Shown in pieces: positions 17,921 through 24,973 of a stretch of DNA of 56,505 bases. The stretch comes from Physcocola sp002396385 (GTDB lineage Bacteria > Bacteroidota > Bacteroidia > Bacteroidales > Paludibacteraceae): positions 1 to 56,505 of the forward strand of contig CAMNDM010000023.1 of assembly GCA_946535435.1 (NCBI GenBank), read 5' to 3'. Within the stretch, counting starts at the first letter, position 1. Every line of letters starts with the position of its first letter. The position numbers were made by a program, and so were the translations under genes. The notes under the pieces are model-generated. The model worked only from the letters and a program-made list of their open reading frames with translations, ran no database searches and was not told where the DNA came from.

Positions 17921-18544
17921 AATTGCCCTTTTATTAATGAACAGCTTCTCGCGCAGGTTCCTAATATCTCTATACACAATAGGCTATAAAAAGGGCACAA
18001 AGTATACCTTAGCAAAATAAAAGAGGACCAACCGCATTTGCATAATTGTTTTATTCTTCGAAACCGCAATTGTAAAAAAACACGCTCATATGGAATCTAG
18101 CCCATATAGTTGAAGGCAATGGCACAAAACAACCCGTTTTATTGGCAGACAGCATTTTGGTGCGACTCGCTCGCCAAGTACCATATATAATACATATTAT
18201 AACAGGTAACGCAACAGCCATTCAACTAGAACTCCAAACAGCGAAAAATAAAGAAGATTGTGGAGAAACCACTTTTATTTTTCATTTCTTTCCTTTATCT
18301 TTGAAATAACACAAAAGCATATTATACGTTGGGCTAAGACAGCGCAAAACACGTTTCCCGCCTAAAAAAAAGAAAATTGCTAAAAAATTTTAACATTTTG
18401 TTAATTGGTTGTTGTAACAATAATAAACTACATTAATCTAATTAACAGCGAATTAAGCATCCAGAAACTACAAAAAAGAGCCAGAAAATCACATCAAAAA
18501 ACACATTAGGTTCGAAAAGTATGTTTTATATCATACAAATTTTC

Positions 18545-18575
18545 TTGATTTAAATCAAAAAATAGTTCTATATTG
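18545..18575 (+). promoter_or_regulatory. Cellulase promoter with perfect FNR/CRP-type palindrome
   Basis: TTGATTTAAATCAA (18545-18558) is a perfect 14-bp palindrome and matches the FNR box TTGAT-N4-ATCAA exactly. Its first TTG also serves as the -33 element: 21 bases later comes TATATTG (18569-18575), a -7-like box, and the cellulase ATG follows at 18623. A Crp/Fnr-family regulator bound here would sit on the polymerase site, which suggests repression, though activation from a nearby promoter cannot be excluded. Confidence 0.5.
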
Positions 18576-18622
18576 CATCGAACTTCAGAAACAGGCAATT
18601 TAAAATAAAAAAAAATTACAAC

Positions 18623-20518
18623 ATGAAGAAACTTTTACTACTACCTCTAATTAGCTTGTGCGCGCTCAATATACAAGCAGTCAGACAGCCCATGGAAGGG
18701 CGTTTTGACATCTATAAGGCGCTTAAAGCCCTACATGGGGCCAGACTAGACAGCATCCGCACAATGGGCGAATGGGGAGGCTGGGTCGACAGTATGGCCT
18801 TTTACAAATACGACGAAGCTGGTCGACTCACCGATATAGAAGGTTACAATGGTAATAGTATAAAGGTAGACAAGCTGCAAGTTACCTACAATGCCGATGG
18901 TTCGTTCTCACTAAAAGAGACAACGTCGAACGACGGCAACTCGCCATCGCACATCTACACCTACAACTACAACAAGAACAACCAGCTGACCGATATGCAG
19001 AATGTATCGGTCGACGGCAAGTATACCCAGCACACCGCCATCACCTACAAGAAGAAGAAAGGACAACTTATAGAAACCTGCACTTCTTCCGACGGAGGCG
19101 AGAACAGCGTCACCATCTTCAACAATAAGGGCGCCATCAAATCAATCAGCACCGCCAACAGTTTGAAGGAGTACGAGTATAACAGCAACAACGACCTGGT
19201 TTCTATTTCTGAATTGAAAAACGGTAAGAAAACCTATTTGGTCGAGAAAGAATATACCTATAACAGCAACAACCTGGTAAGTTCAATTACGACCTACACC
19301 CGGAAGGGCGAAAAAATAGACACCTTGAAAGAAAGTTTCCAATACAATGCCGACAACCAGGTCATACGCCGTGTTGTTGGGAAATCGTACACCGACTACA
19401 CTTACAACAACGCCGGCAACGTGATAATGGAAACTAAAATTGAAAACGACAACATCTACGGCGCAAAGAACAAAACTTATTTCTACAAGAGCAACGCTCC
19501 CGTAGAAAGAGAAACCCAGGCCTACGACCTGAGCCGCTATCCGAAAGGTTCGGCAGTCGCCACCCATGGCAAACTCAGGGTCAAGAACAGCCAACTTTGC
19601 GATATGAATGGGAATCCTGTCCAGTTAAGAGGCATGAGCACCCATGGTGTACAGTGGTTCACCAACATCTACACCGACCCTAATGCCATTTCAACCCTGG
19701 TCGACAACTGGAACATCAATGTGCTGCGTATTGCCATGTACGTACAGGAAAGCGGTTATGCCACCGGTGCTGTAAAGAGCGATGCAGAATGGAACACCTA
19801 CATCGACAGTGTTTCGAACCTTTGTGCAAAGAAGGGTATCTACTGCATCATCGACTGGCACATCCTCACCCCAGGCGACCCTCTGGCCGACGCCAACTAC
19901 AGCAAAGCCATGCAGTTCTGGAACTATATGTCGAAAAAACATGCTAAAGAAGCGCACGTACTATATGAGATCTGCAATGAACCGAACGGAGGCGATGTCA
20001 GCTGGCCGCGTGTACGTGAATACGGGCGCAAGATTATAGAGGCCATCCGCATCAACGACAAAAACTCCATAGTTCTGGTTGGTACGCCTGTATGGAGCCA
20101 GGACATCGACATTGCCGCACTGGCGCAAATTGAAGACCCAGACGTAATGTACACCCTGCACTTCTATGCAGGCTCGCACGGAAAATCGTTCCGTCAGCGT
20201 GGCGACCGTGCCATGCAGGCTCCGTATAAGACCCCTATCTTCATCACCGAGTTCGGAACCAGCGATGCCAGTGGCGACAACGGCTTCTTCAAAGATGCCA
20301 CCATCGACTGGCTGATTTGGGCCAGCAAGCACAACCTGAGTTGGTGTAACTGGAGTTTCGCCGATAAGGGCGAGAGTGCGAGCGCCTTGCAGAAAGATGC
20401 CTCAGCAAAGAACTGGAACTCGGTTACCGAATCGGGCAACCTTATCCGCTGTGTGCTACGCGACCCTTCTATGAAGTCGGTCAACAACTACAAAAACGAC
20501 AATAAGAAAAAGAAATAA
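18623..20518 (+). CDS. GH5 cellulase with N-terminal YD-like repeats
   Basis: The 631-residue protein has a signal peptide (MKKLLLLPLISLCALNIQA). Residues about 55-300 form imperfect repeats of about 20 residues with the pattern Y-x-Y-N-x-x-x-x-L-x-x-I (YNYNKNNQLTDM, YEYNSNNDLVSI, YTYNSNNLVSSI, YTYNNAGNVIME), similar to YD/RHS repeats. The catalytic GH5 domain (about 315-620) opens with LRVKNSQLCDMNGNPVQLRG and contains the acid/base Glu453 in CNEP and the nucleophile Glu543 in FITEFG; CIIDWHIL and LHFYAG are also typical of GH5 subfamily 2 endoglucanases. It would cleave beta-1,4-glucan. No T9SS tail is obvious: the C-terminus is KNDNKKKK. The gene stands alone with its own promoter and terminator. 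Confidence 0.9.
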   Translation: MKKLLLLPLISLCALNIQAVRQPMEGRFDIYKALKALHGARLDSIRTMGEWGGWVDSMAFYKYDEAGRLTDIEGYNGNSIKVDKLQVTYNADGSFSLKETTSNDGNSPSHIYTYNYNKNNQLTDMQNVSVDGKYTQHTAITYKKKKGQLIETCTSSDGGENSVTIFNNKGAIKSISTANSLKEYEYNSNNDLVSISELKNGKKTYLVEKEYTYNSNNLVSSITTYTRKGEKIDTLKESFQYNADNQVIRRVVGKSYTDYTYNNAGNVIMETKIENDNIYGAKNKTYFYKSNAPVERETQAYDLSRYPKGSAVATHGKLRVKNSQLCDMNGNPVQLRGMSTHGVQWFTNIYTDPNAISTLVDNWNINVLRIAMYVQESGYATGAVKSDAEWNTYIDSVSNLCAKKGIYCIIDWHILTPGDPLADANYSKAMQFWNYMSKKHAKEAHVLYEICNEPNGGDVSWPRVREYGRKIIEAIRINDKNSIVLVGTPVWSQDIDIAALAQIEDPDVMYTLHFYAGSHGKSFRQRGDRAMQAPYKTPIFITEFGTSDASGDNGFFKDATIDWLIWASKHNLSWCNWSFADKGESASALQKDASAKNWNSVTESGNLIRCVLRDPSMKSVNNYKNDNKKKK

Positions 20519-20536
20519 AAGGAATCATGTTGTGGG

Positions 20537-20583
20537 AAGAGGGAGGATATAAGTCTTTAACGGCACACGTCCCCCCTCTTTTT
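20537..20583 (+). terminator. Terminator of the cellulase gene
   Basis: AAGAGGGAGG (20537-20546) pairs with CCCCCCTCTT (20571-20580) with one mismatch, and a T run follows. It lies about 20 bases after the cellulase stop. Confidence 0.7.
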
Positions 20584-20621
20584 CTGCCAGCTAGAATCTG
20601 ATAATCATTTAATAAAAACAT

Positions 20622-20996
20622 ATGGGATTACTCAACCAACTTTTCGGCAATGCCGATGAAATAGACTTGAAAGAACTAGAAAAAGAGTTTGCCGATATTA
20701 TTTTGCCCGACGAAAAAATGGAGCTGGCATACAAGATTATGAGAGACAAATGGGTGTTTACCGACAAACGGCTTATCTTACTCGACGTGCAGGGCGTCAC
20801 GGGTTCAAAGCGCGAATACCTCAGCATTCCATACGCTAACGTCTCGTTCTTCTCGGTAGAAACAGCCGGCAGCTTCGATGGCGATTGCGAACTCGACATC
20901 TGGATAAAAGGCGGCGGACACGTCAAGAAAGAATTTTCCAGAAATACCAACATAAAGGCAATACAGAAGGCTTTGGCCTCAAAGGTATTAGTTTAG
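20622..20996 (+). CDS. Bacterial PH-domain protein
   Basis: This 124-residue protein matches the bacterial pleckstrin-homology-like family (bPH_1, formerly DUF1696). It has the helical start MGLLNQLFGNADEID, the central beta strands DKWVFTDKRLILLDVQGVTG and KREYLSIPYANVSFFSVETAG, and the closing DCELDIWIKG plus a C-terminal helix. Family members are small cytoplasmic proteins without known enzymatic activity. It is a single gene ending at a strong hairpin. Confidence 0.85.
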   Translation: MGLLNQLFGNADEIDLKELEKEFADIILPDEKMELAYKIMRDKWVFTDKRLILLDVQGVTGSKREYLSIPYANVSFFSVETAGSFDGDCELDIWIKGGGHVKKEFSRNTNIKAIQKALASKVLV

Positions 20997-21002
20997 GTTA
21001 AA

Positions 21003-21026
21003 ATCCCCCATATCGGTATGGGGGAT
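21003..21026. terminator. Hairpin between convergent PH-domain gene and folK
   Basis: A perfect 10-bp stem ATCCCCCATA / TATGGGGGAT (21003-21012 with 21017-21026) closes a 4-base loop, 6 bases after the stop of the PH-domain gene. A T tract is lacking, so termination strength is uncertain. A second hairpin, CGCCAACC / GGTTGGCG at 21099-21124, lies nearer the end of folK. Confidence 0.55.
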
Positions 21027-21146
21027 ATACTCGCATGCTTATTTGCTGCCATAGAAAACAAATTAAGGTTTATTTTGTTACGAAAACCCTATAAGGGCCG
21101 CCAACCCGTCCAAAAAGGTTGGCGAAAAAACAAAAGACGTATCAGT

Positions 21147-21665
21147 TTAGCAAACCTTGTCAGCATTTCCACCCATCGCCTTTTTCATCGCCTCTTCCTG
21201 CGCTTTCAGGAAGTCGGCATAAAGGTCGCGGTAGCATTTGCCCACCACAGGGTGTATCAGGTTGGGTGCGATTTCGGCAAGCGGACGGAGTACGAAATCG
21301 CGCTGCAGCATCAGCGGGTGCGGCACTTTCAAGTCGGGGGTGTCGATGACCTCGTTGCCATATTGCAGAATGTCGATGTCGATAACACGGTCGTGGTAAC
21401 CCGGCTCACCTGTACGCACACGGCCCATCTCACGCTCAATGGCATTAGCCATCTTCAAACACAAATCGGCCGGATACTTGGTGTCGAGCACAATAACACA
21501 GTTCAAGAACTTGTTCTCGCTGCAGAAGCCCCAAGGTGCAGTCTCGTAAAAATTAGAATTAGCCCGGAACACGCCAATAAGTTTGTGACAAAGGTAGATG
21601 GCATTCTCAAGGTTTTTCCGGCGGTCGCCCAAATTAGACCCCAACCCCAAATATAGTTCAGTCAT
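21147..21665 (-). CDS. folK: HPPK, dihydropteridine pyrophosphokinase
   Basis: FolK, 172 residues, transfers pyrophosphate from ATP to 6-hydroxymethyl-7,8-dihydropterin in folate synthesis. The sequence has LGLGSNLGDRRKNL at the start, FYETAPWG, FLNCVIVLDT and RVIDIDILQYG with the catalytic Asp pair, then VPHPLMLQRDFVLRPLAEIAP, all diagnostic. A C-terminal extension of about 25 residues (FLKAQEEAMKKAMGG...) goes beyond the usual end. It lies downstream of purE on the same strand but a terminator separates them. Confidence 0.95.
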   Translation of the reverse strand: MTELYLGLGSNLGDRRKNLENAIYLCHKLIGVFRANSNFYETAPWGFCSENKFLNCVIVLDTKYPADLCLKMANAIEREMGRVRTGEPGYHDRVIDIDILQYGNEVIDTPDLKVPHPLMLQRDFVLRPLAEIAPNLIHPVVGKCYRDLYADFLKAQEEAMKKAMGGNADKVC

Positions 21666-21680
21666 TAGCAGGTAATAATA

Positions 21681-21718
21681 AAAACGAGACGCGGGAAAAT
21701 TGCATTTCGGGCGCCTCG
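21681..21718 (-). terminator. Terminator of purE
   Basis: On the minus strand CGAGGCGC (21718-21711) pairs with GCGTCTCG (21092+600, i.e. 21692-21685) with one G-T wobble and is followed by a T run at 21684-21681. It lies 22 bases after the purE stop. Confidence 0.7.
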
Positions 21719-21739
21719 CTATATGGTAAGAAATTGTTA

Positions 21740-22246
21740 TCAGTTAGTTTTGAACTTGAAAGAAACTTCCTTCAAATCGGCATTCGCTTTCACAATCTTA
21801 TCCTTCAGGCTTGCCTTGTAGGCGGCATTGCGCTTGGCTATTTCAGGGTCGCCGAGGGCGAGAATCTGGGTGGCGATAATAGCGGCGTTCTGTGCGGCAT
21901 TTACACCCACAGTGGCTACTGGAATGCCCGGAGGCATCTGTATGATGCTCAACATAGCGTCGAGACCGTCGAGCATACCTTTGATAGGAATACCGATGAC
22001 CGGAATAGTGGTGTTGGCTGCAATAACGCCAGGAAGGGCGGCAGCCATGCCGGCAGCAGCCAAAATAACTTTAATGCCACGGCCTTCGGCTTCGCGGGCA
22101 AATTGTTCAACTTCGCTTGGAGTACGGTGAGCAGAAAGAGCGTTCATTTCGAACGGAATTTCCATATCATCGAGGAACTTGGCAGCTTTCTCCATAACCG
22201 GAAGGTCGCTGGTGCTACCCATAATGATGCTGACGATTGGTTTCAT
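21740..22246 (-). CDS. purE: N5-carboxyaminoimidazole ribonucleotide mutase PurE
   Basis: PurE (168 residues) is the class I mutase of purine biosynthesis that converts N5-CAIR to CAIR. The sequence has VSIIMGSTSDLPVM, the SAHRTPSEV catalytic His region, AAAGMAAALPGVIAA, and the GLDAMLSIIQMPPGIPVATVG motif. I chose the ATG at 22246 (MKPIVSIIMGS), as the longer frame from 22273 would start inside the -7 box. It stands at the border of the AT-rich island, with purD at the other border. Confidence 0.95.
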   Translation of the reverse strand: MKPIVSIIMGSTSDLPVMEKAAKFLDDMEIPFEMNALSAHRTPSEVEQFAREAEGRGIKVILAAAGMAAALPGVIAANTTIPVIGIPIKGMLDGLDAMLSIIQMPPGIPVATVGVNAAQNAAIIATQILALGDPEIAKRNAAYKASLKDKIVKANADLKEVSFKFKTN

Positions 22247-22270
22247 ATTTTCTATGTTTTTTTCGTAATG

Positions 22271-22278
22271 CAAAAGTA
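22271..22278 (-). promoter_or_regulatory. -7 box of purE
   Basis: On the minus strand TACTTTTG (22278-22271) matches TAnnTTTG, 25 bases before the purE ATG. It supports the shorter purE start. Confidence 0.55.
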
Positions 22279-22423
22279 AGTATTTCTGCCGAGAAAGTAC
22301 ACAATATGTATAGCGGTGTTTATGTCAGTCTAAGCATTCTCACCCACTACTTATTTTGCAGTGGAACTGCGCTCAGGACAGGAATACCCCTATTTTACCG
22401 ACTCTCGGTGATACAAACACAAC

Positions 22424-22530
22424 AATTACATCGATGACGTTCCAACAACTCCTGCCTATATGCCATCTGATTATGGATTTTCGATGCCTATTTTGGGAAG
22501 TTTTCTGCATTTTTCGGTACCGATTTTGGG
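22424..22530 (+). repeat. Island-border direct repeat, left copy
   Basis: From AATTACATCGATGA to CCGATTTTGG this segment is repeated, in the same orientation and with about five differences plus a one-base gap, at 30220-30322. A third, shorter copy at 24446-24500 has only the first half. The two long copies bracket the accessory island between purE and purD. Confidence 0.75.
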
Positions 22531-22566
22531 AGAAATTCTAAGATTTTCGGTGCCTATTTTGGGAAA
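22478..22566 (+). repeat. Three tandem 33-bp repeats upstream of the second ATPase
   Basis: Units starting TTTTCG at 22478, 22511 and 22544 are 33 bp apart, each holding CGRTNCCNATTTTGGGA. They end 6 bases before the -7 box of the DUF4143 ATPase gene. The arrangement parallels the 32-bp repeats before the first ATPase. Confidence 0.75.
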
Positions 22567-22571
22567 TTGAC

Positions 22572-22579
22572 TATTTTTG
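22572..22579 (+). promoter_or_regulatory. -7 box of the second DUF4143 ATPase
   Basis: TATTTTTG is a good -7 box directly after the 33-bp repeats. Transcription from here would start near 22586, which excludes the TTG frame start at 22567 and favours ATG 22594 or 22600. Confidence 0.55.
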
Positions 22580-22593
22580 TACAACAAAAAATA

Positions 22594-23958
22594 ATGCTTA
22601 TGACCTATATAAAGAGACTATTTGACCAAAAACTTTTAAATTGGAAGACGGAACCAAGAAGAAAACCGTTATTAGTTCGAGGTGCCCGTCAGGTTGGAAA
22701 ATCTACAGCCATTAGGGAATTAGGAAAGTCGTTCCGATATTTCGCTGAAGTCAATTTGGAAAAGCAGCCTGATTTGAAAAAATTATTTCCCCCAAATATA
22801 GATGTAAAAGGGACTTGCGAGAAACTATCGGTTGCGCTTCAGGTCCCTATTATTCCAGGAGAGACATTACTTTTCATTGATGAGATTCAAGTATCGCAAG
22901 ATGCAATACTCTCTTTGCGCTACTTTAAGGAAGATTATCCGGAACTACATGTAGTTGCGGCTGGATCTTTACTTGAGTTTGCCCTTGAAGAGCTCCCATC
23001 TTTTGCAGTTGGAAGGATACGTTCCCTTTATATGTACCCTTTTTCTTTTGACGAGTTTTTGTTAGCGCAAGGTTTAGACCTAACAGTAGATTACAAGAAA
23101 AAGAATGTGGCTGGTGAACCTTTGGAAGACAAAATACATAAGGACCTTATAGAACAACTTCGTTCTTTCTATCTGGTGGGCGGAATGCCCGCTGCTGTGA
23201 TTGAATGGATTGAGACAAGGAACTATTTGGATGTGGCAAAGGTACATAATGATATACTGAGCACTTATTTGGACGATTTTTCCAAATACAAAAAAAGAAT
23301 ATCTCCTGTACTTTTACGACAAGTTTTTCGTTCTGTTGCTTTGCAAGTAGGTCAAAAATTTGTCTGTTCGCAAGTTGATAGAGAAGTGAAATCTACAGTC
23401 ATTAGGGAAGCTTTGAGACTCTTGTCGCTTGCCGGATTAATTACTCCCGTAATCCATACCAATGCCAATGGGCTGCCATTAGGGGCTGAAGAAAACAACA
23501 GTTATGTGAAGTATTTGTTTTTCGATGTTGGGGTAATGCAGACGATGTTGGGTATACCTGCAACAGAAATTCTCTTAACAGACGATATCGGATTTGTTAA
23601 TAAAGGAGGACTGTCGGAAATGTTTGCAGGTTTGGAAATGCAAAAATATAACGATTGTTTCACAAAGTCGGAAATGTACTATTGGCAGAATATAGGTAAG
23701 GATAGTTTGGCGGAAGTGGACTATGTTATAGCAAGAAGGGGGAAGGTTCTTCCCATCGAGGTGAAAGCTAATACCCAAGGCAGTATGCAAAGTTTATGGA
23801 TGTTTATGCGTAAACACAATCTGCACAACGCTATTCGAGTTTCTTTGGAGAATTTTGGTCATATATTGTATACAGACCGATATGGGGAAAATGCAGAACG
23901 CAATATCGATATTCTTCCGCTATATGCGTTAAGCAATCTGGTGGAAAGTGAATGTTGA
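22594..23958 (+). CDS. DUF4143-type AAA ATPase (second copy)
   Basis: The protein (454 residues from ATG 22594; 452 from ATG 22600, which gives the family-like beginning MTYIKRLFDQKLL) is a classic AAA_14/DUF4143 ATPase. Walker A is RGARQVGKST, about 30 residues in, Walker B is LLFIDEIQ, and AAGSLLEFALEE and SFAVGRI follow. The C-terminal DUF4143 region ends with a nuclease-like element DSLAEVDYVIARRGKVLPIEVKANTQGS, showing the D...E-x-K pattern of PD-(D/E)XK folds. It has only general similarity to the copy at 515-1804. It is AT-rich and preceded by 33-bp repeats. Its last 11 bases overlap an ATPase-fold gene fragment. Confidence 0.88.
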   Translation: MLMTYIKRLFDQKLLNWKTEPRRKPLLVRGARQVGKSTAIRELGKSFRYFAEVNLEKQPDLKKLFPPNIDVKGTCEKLSVALQVPIIPGETLLFIDEIQVSQDAILSLRYFKEDYPELHVVAAGSLLEFALEELPSFAVGRIRSLYMYPFSFDEFLLAQGLDLTVDYKKKNVAGEPLEDKIHKDLIEQLRSFYLVGGMPAAVIEWIETRNYLDVAKVHNDILSTYLDDFSKYKKRISPVLLRQVFRSVALQVGQKFVCSQVDREVKSTVIREALRLLSLAGLITPVIHTNANGLPLGAEENNSYVKYLFFDVGVMQTMLGIPATEILLTDDIGFVNKGGLSEMFAGLEMQKYNDCFTKSEMYYWQNIGKDSLAEVDYVIARRGKVLPIEVKANTQGSMQSLWMFMRKHNLHNAIRVSLENFGHILYTDRYGENAERNIDILPLYALSNLVESEC

Positions 23959-24394
23959 CTATCTTGATAATGTTCACATTCCCTCAAGAAAGCCGCTTGG
24001 CACTGCAATTACACATTTTGATGCAGAGAAAGATATTTTGCGTGTATTGGTTAGTGATGACGGTATGGGAGTTCGTGCGCCACTTGCTGAAAATGAGCGT
24101 TATTTTACAATTTCAGAAGAAGATGCTTTACATATGTGCATACAAGACACTGTGACCGACGGTAAAGGTATGGGCTTTGGTCTTTATGCAACCTCTCGAC
24201 TAATGAAAAACATTGGTATAAGTTTTATTCTGCATTCAGGCAATCATAAACTCTTATACAAGAATGGGGAAACAGAAAGTATTTCTAATGGTAACTGGCA
24301 AGGCACGATTGTCTATATGGAAATAACTACTTCTAAAGAGATTGATCTCAATATCTTGGCTTCCCTTCAACGAAGAATTAAGATGCAAGAGTAA
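23948..24394 (+). pseudogene. Truncated Bergerat-fold (HATPase) protein
   Basis: From GTG 23948, 148 residues contain the second half of a GHKL/histidine-kinase-like ATPase: the G1 box VSDDGMGVRAPL (about 34-45) and the G2 box DGKGMGFGLYATSRLM (about 72-87), with a final beta strand GTIVYMEI. The N box and everything upstream are missing; in-frame sequence upstream runs into a TAA at 23930 inside the ATPase gene. No ATG is present. The piece is therefore most likely the 3' remainder of a larger ATP-binding protein cut by insertion of the neighbouring ATPase module. Confidence 0.6.
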
Positions 24395-24399
24395 GTTAG

Positions 24400-24480
24400 T
24401 TATTTTTTCGTCTCCCGGTAGTACATATACAACAAGCCTATTGCAACAATCACATCGATGATAGTTCCAACAACTCCTGC
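24400..24480 (-). pseudogene. C-terminal fragment of a small membrane protein
   Basis: On the minus strand a clean 26-codon frame ends at TAA 24402-24400 and reads AGVVGTIIDVIVAIGLL then YMYYRETKK. It looks like a transmembrane helix with a positively charged tail. A TAG lies immediately upstream, so the beginning is lost. Part of this sequence is within the dispersed repeat whose other copies (22424, 30220) have lost the frame. The parent protein is not recognised. Confidence 0.3.
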
Positions 24481-24500
24481 CTATATACCATTTGATTACA
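24446..24500 (+). repeat. Partial third copy of the island repeat
   Basis: CAATCACATCGATGA through CTCCTGCCTATATACCATTTGATTA (two short segments of one 55-base stretch) matches the first half of the repeats at 22424 and 30220. It stops before the 33-bp repeat units. Confidence 0.65.
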
Positions 24501-24605
24501 GGCTGAAATTGCAGAACGATAAAAACTGAGATTACATTCAGTTATAAATTAGAAAAAACAAACTTCAAACTATACCCGCAAGAAGGCAAGGGCAAGCAAG
24601 CGAAA

Positions 24606-24869
24606 GTGATTGCACACTACTTTCTCGCAAATATGGACTGGTATGTGCTGGAAGGCGAGAAGGAAGGCGACGACTTCCGTTTCTTTGGTATCGTAGATTT
24701 GAACAACGATTTCGGTCCCGAATACGGATACTTTATGCTGTCCGAACTTAAAGGCGCATTCAATATGCCGATAATCATCAACGGCAAGCAGACCACCCTA
24801 CCCGTTCAAATCGAACGTGACGAGTATTGGGAAGAGAAGTCCGTAGAAGAATGTGAAATTTTCGATTGA
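24606..24869 (+). pseudogene. DUF2958-like protein, start missing
   Basis: From GTG 24606 the frame gives 87 residues: VIAHYFLANMDWYVLEGE, GDDFRFFGIVDLN, EYGYFMLSELKG, then IERDEYWEEKS. The HYFL--DWY-EG--DDF-FFG----EYGYF-LSEL pattern fits DUF2958, a family common on mobile elements. About 21 more sensible codons (YKLEKTNFKLYPQEGKG) lie upstream in frame with no ATG before a TGA, so the true start is lost. Its 3' part and the hairpin after it recur at 27675-27864, and a shorter piece at 26650-26713. Confidence 0.6.
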
Positions 24870-24902
24870 AGATTTAAGTATTCCATTTCATTTCATAACT
24901 AA

Positions 24903-24936
24903 GATAGGCACTCTGTTGGGAAACAGGGAGCCTATC
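24903..24936 (+). repeat. Hairpin after the DUF2958-like gene, copy 1
   Basis: GATAGGC...GCCTATC with inner CTGTT / AACAG forms a long imperfect stem-loop with loop GGGA. The same structure, with better pairing, follows the duplicated gene tail at 27833-27864, so it belongs to the repeated unit. It may be a terminator, but there is no T run. Confidence 0.6.
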
Positions 24937-24973
24937 GGTGCGACCGGCTAACGAGTAATTATGAAAATAATGT

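Larger units (their letters stand above)
17536..18544. other. 1-kb gene-free region upstream of the cellulase
   Basis: I find no convincing protein gene here. It holds a -7-like box at 17819-17826, a hairpin with a T run at 17889-17920, and then roughly 600 bases of AT-rich DNA leading to the cellulase promoter, including a possible extra -7 box TATCTTTG near 18296. A 68-codon frame at 17814-18020 runs through the hairpin and is not supported. Confidence 0.6.

Noticed and set aside
17814..18020. 68-codon plus-strand frame in the long intergenic gap
   Set aside because: Its ATG lies just before the -7 box and the frame runs through a terminator hairpin; no family resemblance.
24903..24936. 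Integron attC-like site (hairpin followed by CGGCTAAC)
   Set aside because: The flanking arms do not form paired R/L boxes of an attC site and there is no integrase or cassette row; it recurs only with the DUF2958-like tail.
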